Of a DNA stretch of 64,000 bases, positions 1-9,754 are shown piece by piece. The stretch comes from Vulcanimicrobiota bacterium. GTDB taxonomy: Bacteria; Pseudomonadota; Gammaproteobacteria; Xanthomonadales; Rhodanobacteraceae. Position 1 is the stretch's first letter, and every line of letters begins with the position of its first letter. The stretch is taken from NCBI GenBank assembly GCA_903970555.1, contig CAJCJD010000246.1, forward strand, positions 1-64,000, given 5' to 3'. The notes beneath the pieces were generated by a model. That model worked only from the letters and a program-made list of their open reading frames with translations, was not told the origin of the DNA and did not search any database. The position numbers and the translations under genes are program-made.

Positions 1-1
1 A

Positions 2-960
2 GGCAGTCCGAGCCATGGCACCGTGAGTGTGTCAGGCGAGACGGTGACCTATACGCCTTCGTCAACTTTCTATGGCGGCACCGACAGCTTCACCTACACC
101 GCCACCAACCCTGCCGGTACATCGACGCCGGCTACGGTGACCGTAACCGTCGGCCAGCCAGGTGTCCCCGCCGTGGCGGCCGCTTCAGCAACGACCTCCT
201 ACAACACGGCGACCAGCATCAACTTGGCCAGCGCGATTGCGGGTGTCGATATCACCGCGGTGAACATTGCCGGCAGCCCGCGCCATGGCACCGTGAGTGC
301 GTCGGGCGAGACGGTGACCTATACGCCTTCGTCGACGTTCTATGGCGGCACCGACAGCTTTACCTACACCGCCACCAACCCAAGCGGTACCTCGATGCCG
401 GCCACGGTGACGGTAACCGTGGGTCGCCCAGCTATCCCCACCGCGGCGGCCGCTTCGGCGACGACGCCCTATGACACGGCGACGAGCGTCAATCTGACCA
501 GTGCGATTACGGGCGTCGATGTCACCGCGTTGAACATCGCCAGCAGTCCCAGCCATGGCACGGTGAGTGTGTCGGGCGAGACGGTGACCTACACGCCTTC
601 GTCAACCTTCTACGGTGGCACCGACAGTTTTACGTATACCGCGATCAATCCAAGCGGCCACTCGGCACCTGCAACGATCACGGTCACCGTTACGCCGCTG
701 AACGTGCCCACCGCAGCGCCGCTCTCCGTGGTCACATCGAAAGGGACCAACGTGCTTATCGATGCATCGGCCGAGGCTAATAGCACGCAGCCGTTGACGG
801 GCGCCCATGTGGCGACGCAGCCCGCGCACGGAACCGCCAGCGCAAACGGCGAGCAGATCCTCTATACGCCGGCGGCAGGCTTTGTGGGCACGGACACTTT
901 CAGCTATCAGCTGAGCAATCATTTTGGCGCGTCGACGCCGGGCACGATTACCGTAACGGT
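2..960 (+). repeat. Tandem 270-bp coding repeats
   Basis: The block around CCATGGCACCGTGAGTG recurs at about 13, 283 and 553, exactly 270 bp apart, so one unit encodes 90 residues. A fourth, diverged unit (HGTASANGEQILYTP) follows near 824 in the same register. The first three units are almost identical in DNA, which points to recent duplication or gene conversion. More units probably lie upstream of the window. Confidence 0.9.
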
Positions 961-2431
961 GACCGCGTCAGGCAGCGCCGCGGGCCTGAGTCAAACCGTC
1001 ACGACGCAGGCAGGCAGCCCCTTGTCGGTGAATCTCGCCAGTGTTGCGTCCGGCACCTATGTATCGTCGGCGTTGCTGGGGTTGTCGCCGGCCAGCGCCG
1101 GCAACGCAAGCGTGAGCCAACCCGCCACGCTGACCTTCACGCCCACGTCGACGTTCCATGGTCTGGTGCAGATCACTGCGGTACTGATCGCATCCAACGG
1201 ACAGGCGCAAATTGAAGACGTGCTGGTGCTGGTGAACAAGCAGCCTGATCCATCGCACAACCCGGATGTGCTGGGGCTGGTCGAAGCACAAGCCATGCAG
1301 GCCGAACGTTTTGCGCAAAACCAACTCAGCAATATTCAAAGCCGCTTGGACAGTTTGCACGACGGCAACGGAACGGCGCGCTTCAGCAACAACCTGTCCA
1401 TCAGCCTGGATGGCAAATCGCTACAGGCACCGACGGGAGCAGGCGCGAACGGTTTGCCGGCATCGAGCGCAGGCGCTTCGTCATTCCCTGGCCCGCGGCC
1501 CGGCATCGGCGCGAGTGAAAGCATGGATGGCGCCCCGGCTTTCGCGGACCAGTCATCGCAAAGCCATGCATCCACGCCTGCAGCCCAAGCGTCGTCCGGC
1601 CTGGGCACATGGGTGGATGGCACCGCCAACTTCGGCGCGTTCGATGCCTATCGGCAAGCCGCAGGCTTCGATTCGGACACCATCGCAGTGAATGCGGGTG
1701 TCGACCAACGCATCGGCGAACATGCTTTGATCGGCATCAGTGTTGGCTACAACCATGACAACAGCGACGTCGCCAACGACGGAACACGCAGCGTGGCAAA
1801 AGGTTATAGCGCTGCGCTTTACGGCAGCTATCAGCCGACCGCGCATATATACATCGATGGCGTTGTCGGTGGCGGCGGCCTGAGTTTCGACAGCAGCCGT
1901 TATGCGGCCGATAGCCAAACCGATCTGATCGGTCACCGCAATGGCGACCAATGGTTTGCATCACTGACGGCGGGCTATGAATACCATGCTGGCACGTGGA
2001 CGATGTCGCCGTATGGCCGGTTCGCCTGGTCGCTGTCTTCGCTCAATAGTTTTTCGGAAACCGGCGATGTAGCCGATGCGTTGACCTACGGTGCGCAGAC
2101 CTTGCGCACGTCGCAGGCGATCGCAGGCTTCCGCGCAAGCGGCAAGATTCCGTTCGGCGGTACCTTGTTCATGCCGCATGTGCGACTGGAAGTCGGCCAT
2201 GATTTCCAGGGAACCACCGACACCACACTGAGCTATGCGTTCGTGCCTTCGGCAGGCTCTTGGAATGTGCTGACGAATCCGTATTCGGCCAATGGAACCA
2301 GCGTGTTGGCGGCATTCGGCGGGGACTTCCAGATTTGGAAAGACCTGCAGATCACCACGGAATACCAATACATACTGATGCCGCATTCGCACGACCAGGG
2401 TATCCAGCTAGGGCTGCATAAGCAGTTCTAG
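2..2431 (+). CDS. Autotransporter with tandem Ig-like repeats (5' partial)
   Basis: This is the C-terminal part of a type V secreted surface protein. The frame is open to the first base of the window and repeat sequence lies ahead of the first GTG, so the gene starts upstream. The N-terminal 320 residues are Ig/cadherin-like beta repeats of 90 residues, each with HGTVS, GETVTYTP and FYGGTDSFTYTA blocks. A less repetitive linker follows (about residues 320-535, Ser/Ala/Gly rich near its end). The last 270 residues form an autotransporter beta-barrel: it begins near GTWVDGTANFGAFDAY and ends in the terminal aromatic signature GLHKQF, as expected for outer-membrane insertion by Bam. The passenger is probably an adhesin; its ligand cannot be read from sequence. 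The next gene is convergent, so the gene is transcribed alone at its 3' end. Confidence 0.88.
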   Translation, partial: GSPSHGTVSVSGETVTYTPSSTFYGGTDSFTYTATNPAGTSTPATVTVTVGQPGVPAVAAASATTSYNTATSINLASAIAGVDITAVNIAGSPRHGTVSASGETVTYTPSSTFYGGTDSFTYTATNPSGTSMPATVTVTVGRPAIPTAAAASATTPYDTATSVNLTSAITGVDVTALNIASSPSHGTVSVSGETVTYTPSSTFYGGTDSFTYTAINPSGHSAPATITVTVTPLNVPTAAPLSVVTSKGTNVLIDASAEANSTQPLTGAHVATQPAHGTASANGEQILYTPAAGFVGTDTFSYQLSNHFGASTPGTITVTVTASGSAAGLSQTVTTQAGSPLSVNLASVASGTYVSSALLGLSPASAGNASVSQPATLTFTPTSTFHGLVQITAVLIASNGQAQIEDVLVLVNKQPDPSHNPDVLGLVEAQAMQAERFAQNQLSNIQSRLDSLHDGNGTARFSNNLSISLDGKSLQAPTGAGANGLPASSAGASSFPGPRPGIGASESMDGAPAFADQSSQSHASTPAAQASSGLGTWVDGTANFGAFDAYRQAAGFDSDTIAVNAGVDQRIGEHALIGISVGYNHDNSDVANDGTRSVAKGYSAALYGSYQPTAHIYIDGVVGGGGLSFDSSRYAADSQTDLIGHRNGDQWFASLTAGYEYHAGTWTMSPYGRFAWSLSSLNSFSETGDVADALTYGAQTLRTSQAIAGFRASGKIPFGGTLFMPHVRLEVGHDFQGTTDTTLSYAFVPSAGSWNVLTNPYSANGTSVLAAFGGDFQIWKDLQITTEYQYILMPHSHDQGIQLGLHKQF

Positions 2432-2500
2432 CCGGTTTGCGCGTACACGTAACACGCTACCGATTCAACGATGGAAAGAGCACCGCGATGGGACAGCAGA

Positions 2501-3247
2501 TCATGACAGCTCTGCCAGACGGTCCTGAATGCGCTTGCGGTAGCGGCGGCTCAAACGGAGGCGAGCCCTGGAATCCAGCACAACCTCGTATTCGCCATTG
2601 TCTTGCAGCTCCAGCCCCCGAACCCGTTCGAGGTTGACGATGATCGAGCGATGGGTGCGCGCGAACATTCGTGCATCCAGGTCCTGTTCGAGCTCCTGCA
2701 GCGTGCGCCGCAGAATGTGCGTGGCCTCGCCCACATGGATGCACGCGTAGTAGCTTGCCGCTTCGATCCAATCGATGTCTGCGACGTTAATGAACAAGGT
2801 CTGGCTTCGACTCTTGACCGCGATCCGGCTGATCGAGCGGCGTTGCGTTGGCGCATAACGCGCAAGCTTTTCCTTGGCGCGCGCGAGAGCGCGATGGAAT
2901 CTAGCATCGTCGAAGGGTTTCAAGAGGTAGTCCAACGCGCCCGCCTCGAAAGCGCGCAGTGCATGCACATCGTAGGCCGTCACGAAGATCACGGTCTCGG
3001 GCATCTGCGCACCAAGCAGCTCGAGCACATCGAAGCCATCGCATTCGGGCATTTGGACGTCCAGGAACATGAGGTCTGGCCTGCACCGCCTGACTTCATG
3101 GATCGCCTGCAGCCCTGATCCGCATTCGATCACCGATGCGATATCGGGATCGTCGCGCAATAGGAGAGTGAGATTGCGCCGTGCCAAGGCCTCGTCATCG
3201 ACGACCAGGACGTGGATCGACTGGGACTTGTTTTCAGACGTGGCCAT
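2501..3247 (-). CDS. LytTR-family response regulator
   Basis: Response regulator of the LytR/AlgR class. Residues 11-125 form a receiver domain with the acidic pair VVDDEA, phospho-acceptor Asp63 in MFLDVQMP, the switch residue region FVTAYD and the conserved LKPFD lysine. Residues 145-245 form a LytTR DNA-binding domain (IDWIEAASYYACIHV, then FARTHRSIIVNLERV). The length, 248 residues, is normal. Its start codon directly abuts the stop codon of the upstream kinase gene, with no bases between them, so the two are translationally coupled partners. Targets are not obvious; the window shows no clear pair of LytTR direct repeats near by. Confidence 0.92.
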   Translation of the reverse strand: MATSENKSQSIHVLVVDDEALARRNLTLLLRDDPDIASVIECGSGLQAIHEVRRCRPDLMFLDVQMPECDGFDVLELLGAQMPETVIFVTAYDVHALRAFEAGALDYLLKPFDDARFHRALARAKEKLARYAPTQRRSISRIAVKSRSQTLFINVADIDWIEAASYYACIHVGEATHILRRTLQELEQDLDARMFARTHRSIIVNLERVRGLELQDNGEYEVVLDSRARLRLSRRYRKRIQDRLAELS

Positions 3248-4354
3248 TCACGCCTCCAAGAACGGCAGGGTCACGACAACCTCCACGCCGCCTGTGTCGA
3301 CAGGCCTCAACAGTAACTCGGATCGTTCGCCGTGCAGGATCTGCAAACGGGTGCGCAGATTGCCCAGGCCGACGCCACCGGGCGTCGCCTCCAGATCCTC
3401 CCGCACCCACGGGCCGTCGTTGTAGACCGTCAGACGAAGGGCGCCATCACAGCGCGTACCCGCGACGCGGATCTCACCGCCGGCGATGCGCTTGGAGACG
3501 CCGTGTTTGATGGCATTCTCCACGAGCGGCTGAAGAAGGAGATTCGGGACGAGTGCATCTGCGAGCTCGACGGGAATGTCGAGACTCACGCGAAGTCGGT
3601 CCCCAAACCGAACCTTTTGGATGTCGATATAGCGCTGCAGGTATTCAACCTCTTCCGTCAAGGTCACCTGTGCCCGGTGGGAGTCTTCCGACGAGCGACG
3701 CAGAAACTCGCTCAAGCCCACGATCATTCCGACTGCTGCATCGTTGCGCTGATCTCGCACAAGGCCAACGATCGAATTGAGCGTGTTGAACATGAAATGC
3801 GGATCCATCTGGCCACGTAGGGCAGCGAGCTGGGCCCGAGATAGCTCCCCATTGAGACGCGCGGTCTCGATCACCTGCCGCTCCATCTTTTCACGCGAGT
3901 CCACCACATAGGTAACGGTCAAGATCAGTGCGTAGGCGATCACGAACGTCAGGATCTGGTCGGTGAGCGCGGTGTACCACGTGTTGACGAAGATAGGTGG
4001 CGGGTTGTGATGCCACGGATTGAAAATGACTCGAAGCATCGCCGACCACGCCTCGGCGACCGTGCTGATGATGGCGAAGGCCGCCAGATGTGCAAACACC
4101 GCCTTCAGAATCGCGCCGTGAACGATCGGCCGCCTTCGCGCCAGTTCGACGATGCATGGCGTCGCCAACACCCAAGGCAGCCAGGACACGAACTCGACAA
4201 CAAACGGGGAAAGCCACGATCTTCGCCCGCCCATGGCGTGCATGATGAGGATGGTCTGACTCGCATCGAATAGCGCGCCCGCACACCAGATGGCTGCGAT
4301 CCAAATCCAGCGGGTCGAGTGGGTGTTTGGGCGAGCGTCGGTCATGACTGTCAC
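3248..4354 (-). CDS. LytS-type sensor histidine kinase
   Basis: Membrane sensor kinase that should phosphorylate the LytTR regulator encoded just downstream. The first 150 residues carry four hydrophobic segments with almost no periplasmic loop, a pattern of sensing within or at the membrane. The His_kinase domain has the phospho-acceptor motif QMDPHFMFNTLNS. The ATPase part has the N box LLQPLVENAIKHG and a glycine-rich GGVGLGNLRTRL loop. Length of 368 residues is usual for the small YehU/AlgZ-like kinases. The gene is divergent from the methyltransferase-like gene at 4569, with about 210 bp between the starts. The stimulus is unknown. Confidence 0.92.
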   Translation of the reverse strand: MTVMTDARPNTHSTRWIWIAAIWCAGALFDASQTILIMHAMGGRRSWLSPFVVEFVSWLPWVLATPCIVELARRRPIVHGAILKAVFAHLAAFAIISTVAEAWSAMLRVIFNPWHHNPPPIFVNTWYTALTDQILTFVIAYALILTVTYVVDSREKMERQVIETARLNGELSRAQLAALRGQMDPHFMFNTLNSIVGLVRDQRNDAAVGMIVGLSEFLRRSSEDSHRAQVTLTEEVEYLQRYIDIQKVRFGDRLRVSLDIPVELADALVPNLLLQPLVENAIKHGVSKRIAGGEIRVAGTRCDGALRLTVYNDGPWVREDLEATPGGVGLGNLRTRLQILHGERSELLLRPVDTGGVEVVVTLPFLEA

Positions 4355-4568
4355 GCTACACCAAAGTCATCGCGAAAGTCCGACGCTGCAGCGAACGGCC
4401 GGCCCAGTGCAGCGAGTGGCATGGGCAGATGCATGGCGCCTTCGCCAGACTAGGCGACGAACGTAGCCAAGGCGGAAAACGCAGCGACATTCATCATAGC
4501 CATATCTGCAAATGGCGTGATTGATACGAGTACTCACGCATTCGCATTTCCAGGAGTCATCACACTGT

Positions 4569-5378
4569 ATGAAAACGAATTCAGCGTTCGCCCTCCTCTT
4601 CCTCGGCACCGCAACGCTGTTGCATGCCCAGGCATTGTCTCCCCCGGCATATGTGACCGATGCCGTCGCCGATGCAGCGCGTCCGGCTGCCGATAAGCAA
4701 GTCGACAACAATCGCAAGCCGGCTGAGCTCGTTACATTCGCCGGCATCAAGCCCGGTGACAACGTCGCTGATGTGATGCCGGGTGGCGGCTACTTCACTC
4801 GCATCTTCAGCAAGGTGGTTGGTGCAAAAGGTCATGTGTACGCCATCATCCCGGAGAGCCTTGCTACCAAGGTGCCGCCGGAAAAGCTCAAGCCCATCCA
4901 TGCGTTGGTTGCCGATCCCGCCTACAGCGGCAACACCAGTCTCGCGGTTCGGCCCTATGACCGACTCGATGTCGGCGCGCCGTTGGATGTCGTTTGGACA
5001 TCCCAGAACTACCACGACGTCTATGGCGCCGTGCCCGTTTTCAGCGTTGCCGGAAGCACGGGCCCCGAGCAGGCAGCCAAACTCGATGCCGCCGCGTTCA
5101 AAGCGCTAAAGCCAGGTGGTGTTTTTATCGTCGTCGATCATGCGGCCGCACCCGGCTCCGGCGGCAGGGATGCTTCCACGCTGCATCGTATCGATCCGGC
5201 AATCGTCATCGCGCAAGCGAAAGCAGCAGGTTTCGAACTGGAGGGGACCAGTGACGTGCTCAGTAATCCGCAGGATGGGCATGACAAATTGGTGTTCGCT
5301 CCGGAAATAAAAGGTCACACGGACAAGTTCGTATTGAAGTTCCGCAAGCCCATGATGGAATCGATGGCCCAGCCGTGA
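4569..5378 (+). CDS. Exported class I SAM methyltransferase-like protein
   Basis: The protein resembles predicted methyltransferases of the COG4798 type. The chosen start (ATG, preceded by AGGAG at 4552-4556) gives a cleavable signal peptide MKTNSAFALLFLGTATLLHA. An in-frame upstream ATG at 4521 would bury that signal and has no ribosome site. The Rossmann SAM-binding motif is degenerate but recognisable: VADVMPGGGYFTRIFSKVVG, near residues 65-85, followed by GHVYAII. Later blocks are DVVWTSQNYHDVYG and KPGGVFIVVDHAAA. Export of a SAM enzyme to the periplasm is odd, so substrate and even activity are open. It is followed by a hairpin terminator. Confidence 0.75.
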   Translation: MKTNSAFALLFLGTATLLHAQALSPPAYVTDAVADAARPAADKQVDNNRKPAELVTFAGIKPGDNVADVMPGGGYFTRIFSKVVGAKGHVYAIIPESLATKVPPEKLKPIHALVADPAYSGNTSLAVRPYDRLDVGAPLDVVWTSQNYHDVYGAVPVFSVAGSTGPEQAAKLDAAAFKALKPGGVFIVVDHAAAPGSGGRDASTLHRIDPAIVIAQAKAAGFELEGTSDVLSNPQDGHDKLVFAPEIKGHTDKFVLKFRKPMMESMAQP

Positions 5379-5404
5379 TCGAGCGAGAGCGGGACTGACA
5401 AATT

Positions 5405-5437
5405 GGCAAGCCCGCAATCGGTCGGGCTTGCCATTTA
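5405..5437 (+). terminator. Hairpin terminator after methyltransferase gene
   Basis: A perfect 10-bp stem, GGCAAGCCCG (5405-5414) with CGGGCTTGCC (5423-5432), has an 8-nt loop and is followed by ATTTA, a weak T tract. It lies 27 bp after the stop codon of the methyltransferase-like gene and separates it from the RND efflux genes. Confidence 0.7.
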
Positions 5438-5499
5438 TCCGATTGGCGTAGTGCTGCATGAGCGGCGCCACGTCGGCCATCCAGAAAAAAGAGATCTTC

Positions 5500-6621
5500 A
5501 TGAAGCGGAAGAAACTCGTTCTGATCATCATCACGGTGACGGCGCTCATTGGCACCGCTCGCTACTTTCGTGACGACGCGTCTGGAGCGAGCCATGCCGC
5601 GGCCGCGCCACGCGCTGCAGTACCGGTAAAAAGCGCGGTGGCGACGCAAGGGAACCTCGATCTATCGTTGAACGTTGTGGCACGCACCGAAGCGTGGTCC
5701 ACCGTCACGGTACATGCGCGCAACTCAGGTCAGCTCAAGTCGCTGGGCTTCACGCCCGGCGCGACGGTGAAGAAAGGCGATCTTCTGGCGCAGCTCGATC
5801 CCTTGCCGTTCCAGGCTCAGCTCGACCAAGCGATCGGCAATGTCGCCAAAGACAGGGCGCAGTTCGAGAAGGCGCAGGCGGACTTGCAGCGCTACAGCCA
5901 AGTCGTCGCCAAGGGTTACATCTCTCGCGCCGATTTCGACGCGTATCAAGCGAACGTAGGTGTCACGCGCGCCACGCTGCAGACCGATCGTGCCGCACAG
6001 GAATGGGCTCAACTTCAGCTCAGCTATACACGCATCCCCGCGCCATTCGACGGTGTCGTCGGGCTGCCACAGGTCTGGCCCGGTGCAGAGGTCACTGCCA
6101 ATAGCACAGACATTGTGGTGATCAATCAGATCGAACCGCTGCGGATCAGCTTTAGCGTTCCCGAAGCTAACTTGACTGCCATTCGCACCGAACTGATGCA
6201 TGGTCCCGTGACGGTACAAGCGAAGCTACCTGGCGATAGCAGCGCGCCCTTGCAGGCGCAGTTGGAATTCATCGACAACACGGTGGACGTGAACACCAGC
6301 ACCATCGTGCTCAAGGGTCGCCTTGAGAACATCGACGGCCGACTTACGCCGGGCCAATTCATGCAAGTAAGCATTCCCACCGAGCACTTGATCAACGCGG
6401 TGAGTATGCCGGCACAGGCACTGCAAAGTTCGGACAAGGGTGATTTCGTATTTGTGATCGGCGCGGACGGCAAAGCTCATCAGCGTTTTGTCGACACCGG
6501 ACCCACCGCGGAAGGTCGCATGGTGATCACGCAAGGTCTTCAAGCCGGCGAGCGCGTCGTCACTGATGGCCAGCTATCGTTGAGCGACGGCAGCCTTGTG
6601 CGTGTCGCTGACGGCACATAG
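5500..6621 (+). CDS. RND efflux periplasmic adaptor (membrane fusion protein)
   Basis: HlyD/AcrA-family adaptor that links the inner-membrane pump encoded next to an outer-membrane channel. The start at 5500 has AAAAAGAGA just upstream and gives MKRKKLVLIIITVTALIG, a signal anchor; a start at 5458 would add 14 unlikely residues. The order is as expected: lipoyl half (SVTVHARNSGQLKSLGF region, residues 60-95), coiled-coil hairpin (about 100-160, ending SYTRIPAPFDGVVG), then beta-barrel and membrane-proximal domains (IDNTVDVNTSTIVLKGRL, LTPGQFMQVSIP). The downstream pump gene starts 9 bp after its stop. No outer-membrane channel gene follows, so a TolC-like protein encoded elsewhere must be used. 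Confidence 0.93.
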   Translation: MKRKKLVLIIITVTALIGTARYFRDDASGASHAAAAPRAAVPVKSAVATQGNLDLSLNVVARTEAWSTVTVHARNSGQLKSLGFTPGATVKKGDLLAQLDPLPFQAQLDQAIGNVAKDRAQFEKAQADLQRYSQVVAKGYISRADFDAYQANVGVTRATLQTDRAAQEWAQLQLSYTRIPAPFDGVVGLPQVWPGAEVTANSTDIVVINQIEPLRISFSVPEANLTAIRTELMHGPVTVQAKLPGDSSAPLQAQLEFIDNTVDVNTSTIVLKGRLENIDGRLTPGQFMQVSIPTEHLINAVSMPAQALQSSDKGDFVFVIGADGKAHQRFVDTGPTAEGRMVITQGLQAGERVVTDGQLSLSDGSLVRVADGT

Positions 6622-6630
6622 GTCGCAACG

Positions 6631-9600
6631 ATGAACCTGCCCGAGCTGTGCATACGACGTCCGGTGATGACGACGCTATTGATGCTGGCCTTGCTGGTGT
6701 TCGGCATCGCCGCGTATCCGAAGCTGGCGGTGAACGAACTACCCAACGTCGACTACCCTACCATTCGCGTCACCGCCAGCTTGCCGGGTGCCTCGCCGGA
6801 AGTCATGGCGTCGGCCGTTGCCACACCGCTTGAAGCGCAGCTATCCACGATTCCCGGTGTCGATGCGATGAATTCATCCAGTTCATCGGACGTTACCAGC
6901 ATTACTCTGACGTTCGAGTTGAGTCGAAACATCGATGCCGCAGCACAGGACGTGCAGTCAGCGATCTCTGCCGCGCAACACCAGTTGCCGCCTGACATGC
7001 CCACGCCACCGATACTGCGAAAGGTAAACCCCGCCGACGCACCGGTGCTGTTGTTGGCCATGACGTCGCACACGTTGCCGCCGTCGCAACTGGACGAATA
7101 CGCGCAGACGCAGCTTGCACAACGGCTATCGATGATCGACGGCGTGGCCGACGTCCACGTTTACGGTGCCACCAAATACGCGGTGCGCATCAGTATCGAC
7201 CCGGATCGATTGGCCGCCGCCGGTATTGGCATCGATCAAGTGCAACAGGCGATCACCGATGCCAACGTCAATCAGGCCACCGGCACGCTGTACGGGCCTA
7301 GCCAACAGTTTCAAGTCCGCACGCAAGGCCAACTGCTGCGCGCCGCGCCGTACAACGACATTGCCCTGGCCTGGCGCAACGGTGCCCCGGTGCGACTGGG
7401 CGATGTCGGGCACGCTTACGACGGTGTGCAGAACGATCAGGTCGCCAGTTGGTACAAGCACGATCGCTCAGTCTTGTTGGCGATTCAGCGCCAACCCGGC
7501 ACCAATACGGTGGAAATGATCGACCGCATCAAAGCGGTCCTGCCGAGTTTTATTGCCGGCTTGCCGCCCTCCGTAAAACTCAACGTGCTGTATGACCGTT
7601 CGCAGTCGATCCGATCCTCGGTAACCGACGTGGAGTTCACGCTACTACTGGCAGGCGTGCTGGTCGTGCTGGTGATCTATCTCTTTCTCGGCAATCTGTC
7701 CGCCACGTTGATCCCCGCCATCACCTTGCCGCTGGCCGTGGCCGGCACGTTCGGCGTGATGTATCTGCTGAACTACAGCCTGGACAATCTCTCGTTGTTG
7801 GCACTGACCTTGGCAGTGGGCTTTGTGGTGGACGATGCGATCGTGATGCTGGAAAACATCGTGCGTCACGTCGAAACCGGCTTCGATCCCCACACGGCAG
7901 CGCTCAAGGGTGCGGATGAAATCGGCTTCACTATTCTCTCGATGACGGCATCGCTGATCGCGGTGTTCATTCCGGTGATGTTTATGGGCGGCATCGTGGG
8001 GCGACTGTTCCATGAATTTGCCGTAACGCTAAGCGTGGCGATTCTGATTTCCGGGGTTATCTCCGTCACGCTTACACCGATGCTGTGTAGTCGCTTCATC
8101 AAGGCAAGCCATCACGATAGGAAGAATCGTCTGATCGACGCATTCAATCGCCATTTCGAAGTGACGCAACGTGGCTATGTGCGCAGTTTGCGTTGGTGCA
8201 TGGATCGACCCCAACTGGTGCTGGGGTCATTCGCGCTTAGCCTACTGGCGACCGTGTTGCTGTTCGAATCCGTACCCAAGGATTTCATTCCCGCAGGCGA
8301 CAGCGGTCAACTGCAAGTCAACACCGAAGGACCGCAAGACGTTTCGTTTGGCGGCATGGTGGCGCGTCAACAGCAATTGGCACAGATCGTCGCGCAGGAT
8401 CCGAATATCGAGGCATGGATGTCCTCGGTCGAGGCAGGCGGCACGACGATCAACGACGGCGAGATGCTGTTGAAGCTGAAGCCGGCCAATCAGCGCAGTT
8501 TGGGTGTGAATGAAGTTGTGCAAGAGCTGCGACAAAAGTTCGCCACGGTCATCGGCATGCGTGCCTACGTGCAGAATCCGCCAATGATCCAGATCGGGGG
8601 CCTGCGCTCCAAAGCGCAGTATCAGTTTACCTTGCAGTCCATCGATCAGAATGCTCTGTACGATTGGTCCGGTAAGGTCACACAAGCATTTACGGCGCTA
8701 CCCGGTTTCCAGGATGTCACCAACGATCTCGATCTAAGCAGCCCTTCCATTGTGGTCGACGTGGACCGCAGCAAATTGGCGCCGCTGGGGCTGACCATGG
8801 CGCAGGTCCAGACGGCGCTCGGTGCGGCATTTAGCCAAAACCAGCTTTCCACCATCTATGGCGCTGCGACGCAGTACTGGGTGGTGATGGAGGTTCAACG
8901 CGCGCTGCAGAACGATCCCGCCGTACTCTCTAAGCTTTATGTGACCTCCAACACCGGCAAGTTGATTCCGCTGGATACCGTAGCCAGCTTTGTACGTAAG
9001 CCACAGGTGATGACGGTGAATCACCAAGGCGAGCTGCCCTCGGTAACCGTCTCCTTTGGACTCGCTCCCGGCGTGAGTCTGGGCACGGCTTTGACCGAGA
9101 TTAACGGCGCGCTGAAGCAGATCGACTTACCGGCAACCATCAGCGGCAATCTGCAAGGTAATGCCCAGGCGTTTCAGCAGTCGCTGAAAGGGACCGGCAT
9201 CTTGCTGTTACTCGCCGTGTTTGTGATCTATCTCGTGCTGGGTATTTTGTATGAGAGCTTCATCCATCCATTGACCATTCTGTCTGGCCTGCCCGCCGCA
9301 GCGGTAGGAGCGCTGCTTACGTTGCAGATCGCTCATTTCGCCCTGGATTTATTTGGATTCGTCGGCATCGTGCTATTGATCGGCATCGTCAAGAAGAATG
9401 CGATCATGGTGATCGACTTCGCGCTGACACGTCAGCGTGAATCGGGGGTATCGCCAAGCAATGCGATCTTCGAAGCCTGCCAAGTGCGCTTCAGGCCTAT
9501 CATGATGACGACCATGGCGGCACTCACCGGTGCATTGCCCATCGCCTTTGGTCTAGGTGCCGGTTCGGAGGTGCGCCGCCCACTCGGCGTGGCCGTTGTG

Positions 9601-9720
9601 GGCGGCCTGCTACTATCTCAGTTGCTCACGCTGTATCTCACGCCGGTTATTTATCTACAGCTGACACGCATGCAACGGCGATTTGCGTTGGGGTATGTCG
9701 AAACAAAATCGGTCGCGTGA
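6631..9720 (+). CDS. RND efflux pump, HAE1/MdtB-type
   Basis: Proton-driven inner-membrane pump of the AcrB/MdtB/MdtC superfamily, 1029 residues, a full-length size. The N-terminal MNLPELCIRRPVMTTLLMLALL is typical. The proton-relay aspartate pair of TM4 is present (Asp401-Asp402 in VGFVVDDAIVMLENIVRH). The two large periplasmic loops have the expected internal duplication, and the second half carries FGFVGIVLLIGIVKKNAIM. Substrates of this clade include bile salts, novobiocin and other amphiphiles, but they cannot be assigned here. It forms an operon with the adaptor gene and runs towards the convergent VOC gene, with 34 bp between the stops. Confidence 0.95.
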   Translation: MNLPELCIRRPVMTTLLMLALLVFGIAAYPKLAVNELPNVDYPTIRVTASLPGASPEVMASAVATPLEAQLSTIPGVDAMNSSSSSDVTSITLTFELSRNIDAAAQDVQSAISAAQHQLPPDMPTPPILRKVNPADAPVLLLAMTSHTLPPSQLDEYAQTQLAQRLSMIDGVADVHVYGATKYAVRISIDPDRLAAAGIGIDQVQQAITDANVNQATGTLYGPSQQFQVRTQGQLLRAAPYNDIALAWRNGAPVRLGDVGHAYDGVQNDQVASWYKHDRSVLLAIQRQPGTNTVEMIDRIKAVLPSFIAGLPPSVKLNVLYDRSQSIRSSVTDVEFTLLLAGVLVVLVIYLFLGNLSATLIPAITLPLAVAGTFGVMYLLNYSLDNLSLLALTLAVGFVVDDAIVMLENIVRHVETGFDPHTAALKGADEIGFTILSMTASLIAVFIPVMFMGGIVGRLFHEFAVTLSVAILISGVISVTLTPMLCSRFIKASHHDRKNRLIDAFNRHFEVTQRGYVRSLRWCMDRPQLVLGSFALSLLATVLLFESVPKDFIPAGDSGQLQVNTEGPQDVSFGGMVARQQQLAQIVAQDPNIEAWMSSVEAGGTTINDGEMLLKLKPANQRSLGVNEVVQELRQKFATVIGMRAYVQNPPMIQIGGLRSKAQYQFTLQSIDQNALYDWSGKVTQAFTALPGFQDVTNDLDLSSPSIVVDVDRSKLAPLGLTMAQVQTALGAAFSQNQLSTIYGAATQYWVVMEVQRALQNDPAVLSKLYVTSNTGKLIPLDTVASFVRKPQVMTVNHQGELPSVTVSFGLAPGVSLGTALTEINGALKQIDLPATISGNLQGNAQAFQQSLKGTGILLLLAVFVIYLVLGILYESFIHPLTILSGLPAAAVGALLTLQIAHFALDLFGFVGIVLLIGIVKKNAIMVIDFALTRQRESGVSPSNAIFEACQVRFRPIMMTTMAALTGALPIAFGLGAGSEVRRPLGVAVVGGLLLSQLLTLYLTPVIYLQLTRMQRRFALGYVETKSVA

Positions 9721-9754
9721 ATCGACATGAACGTGTTGGCCGGTGAGACGGCGC

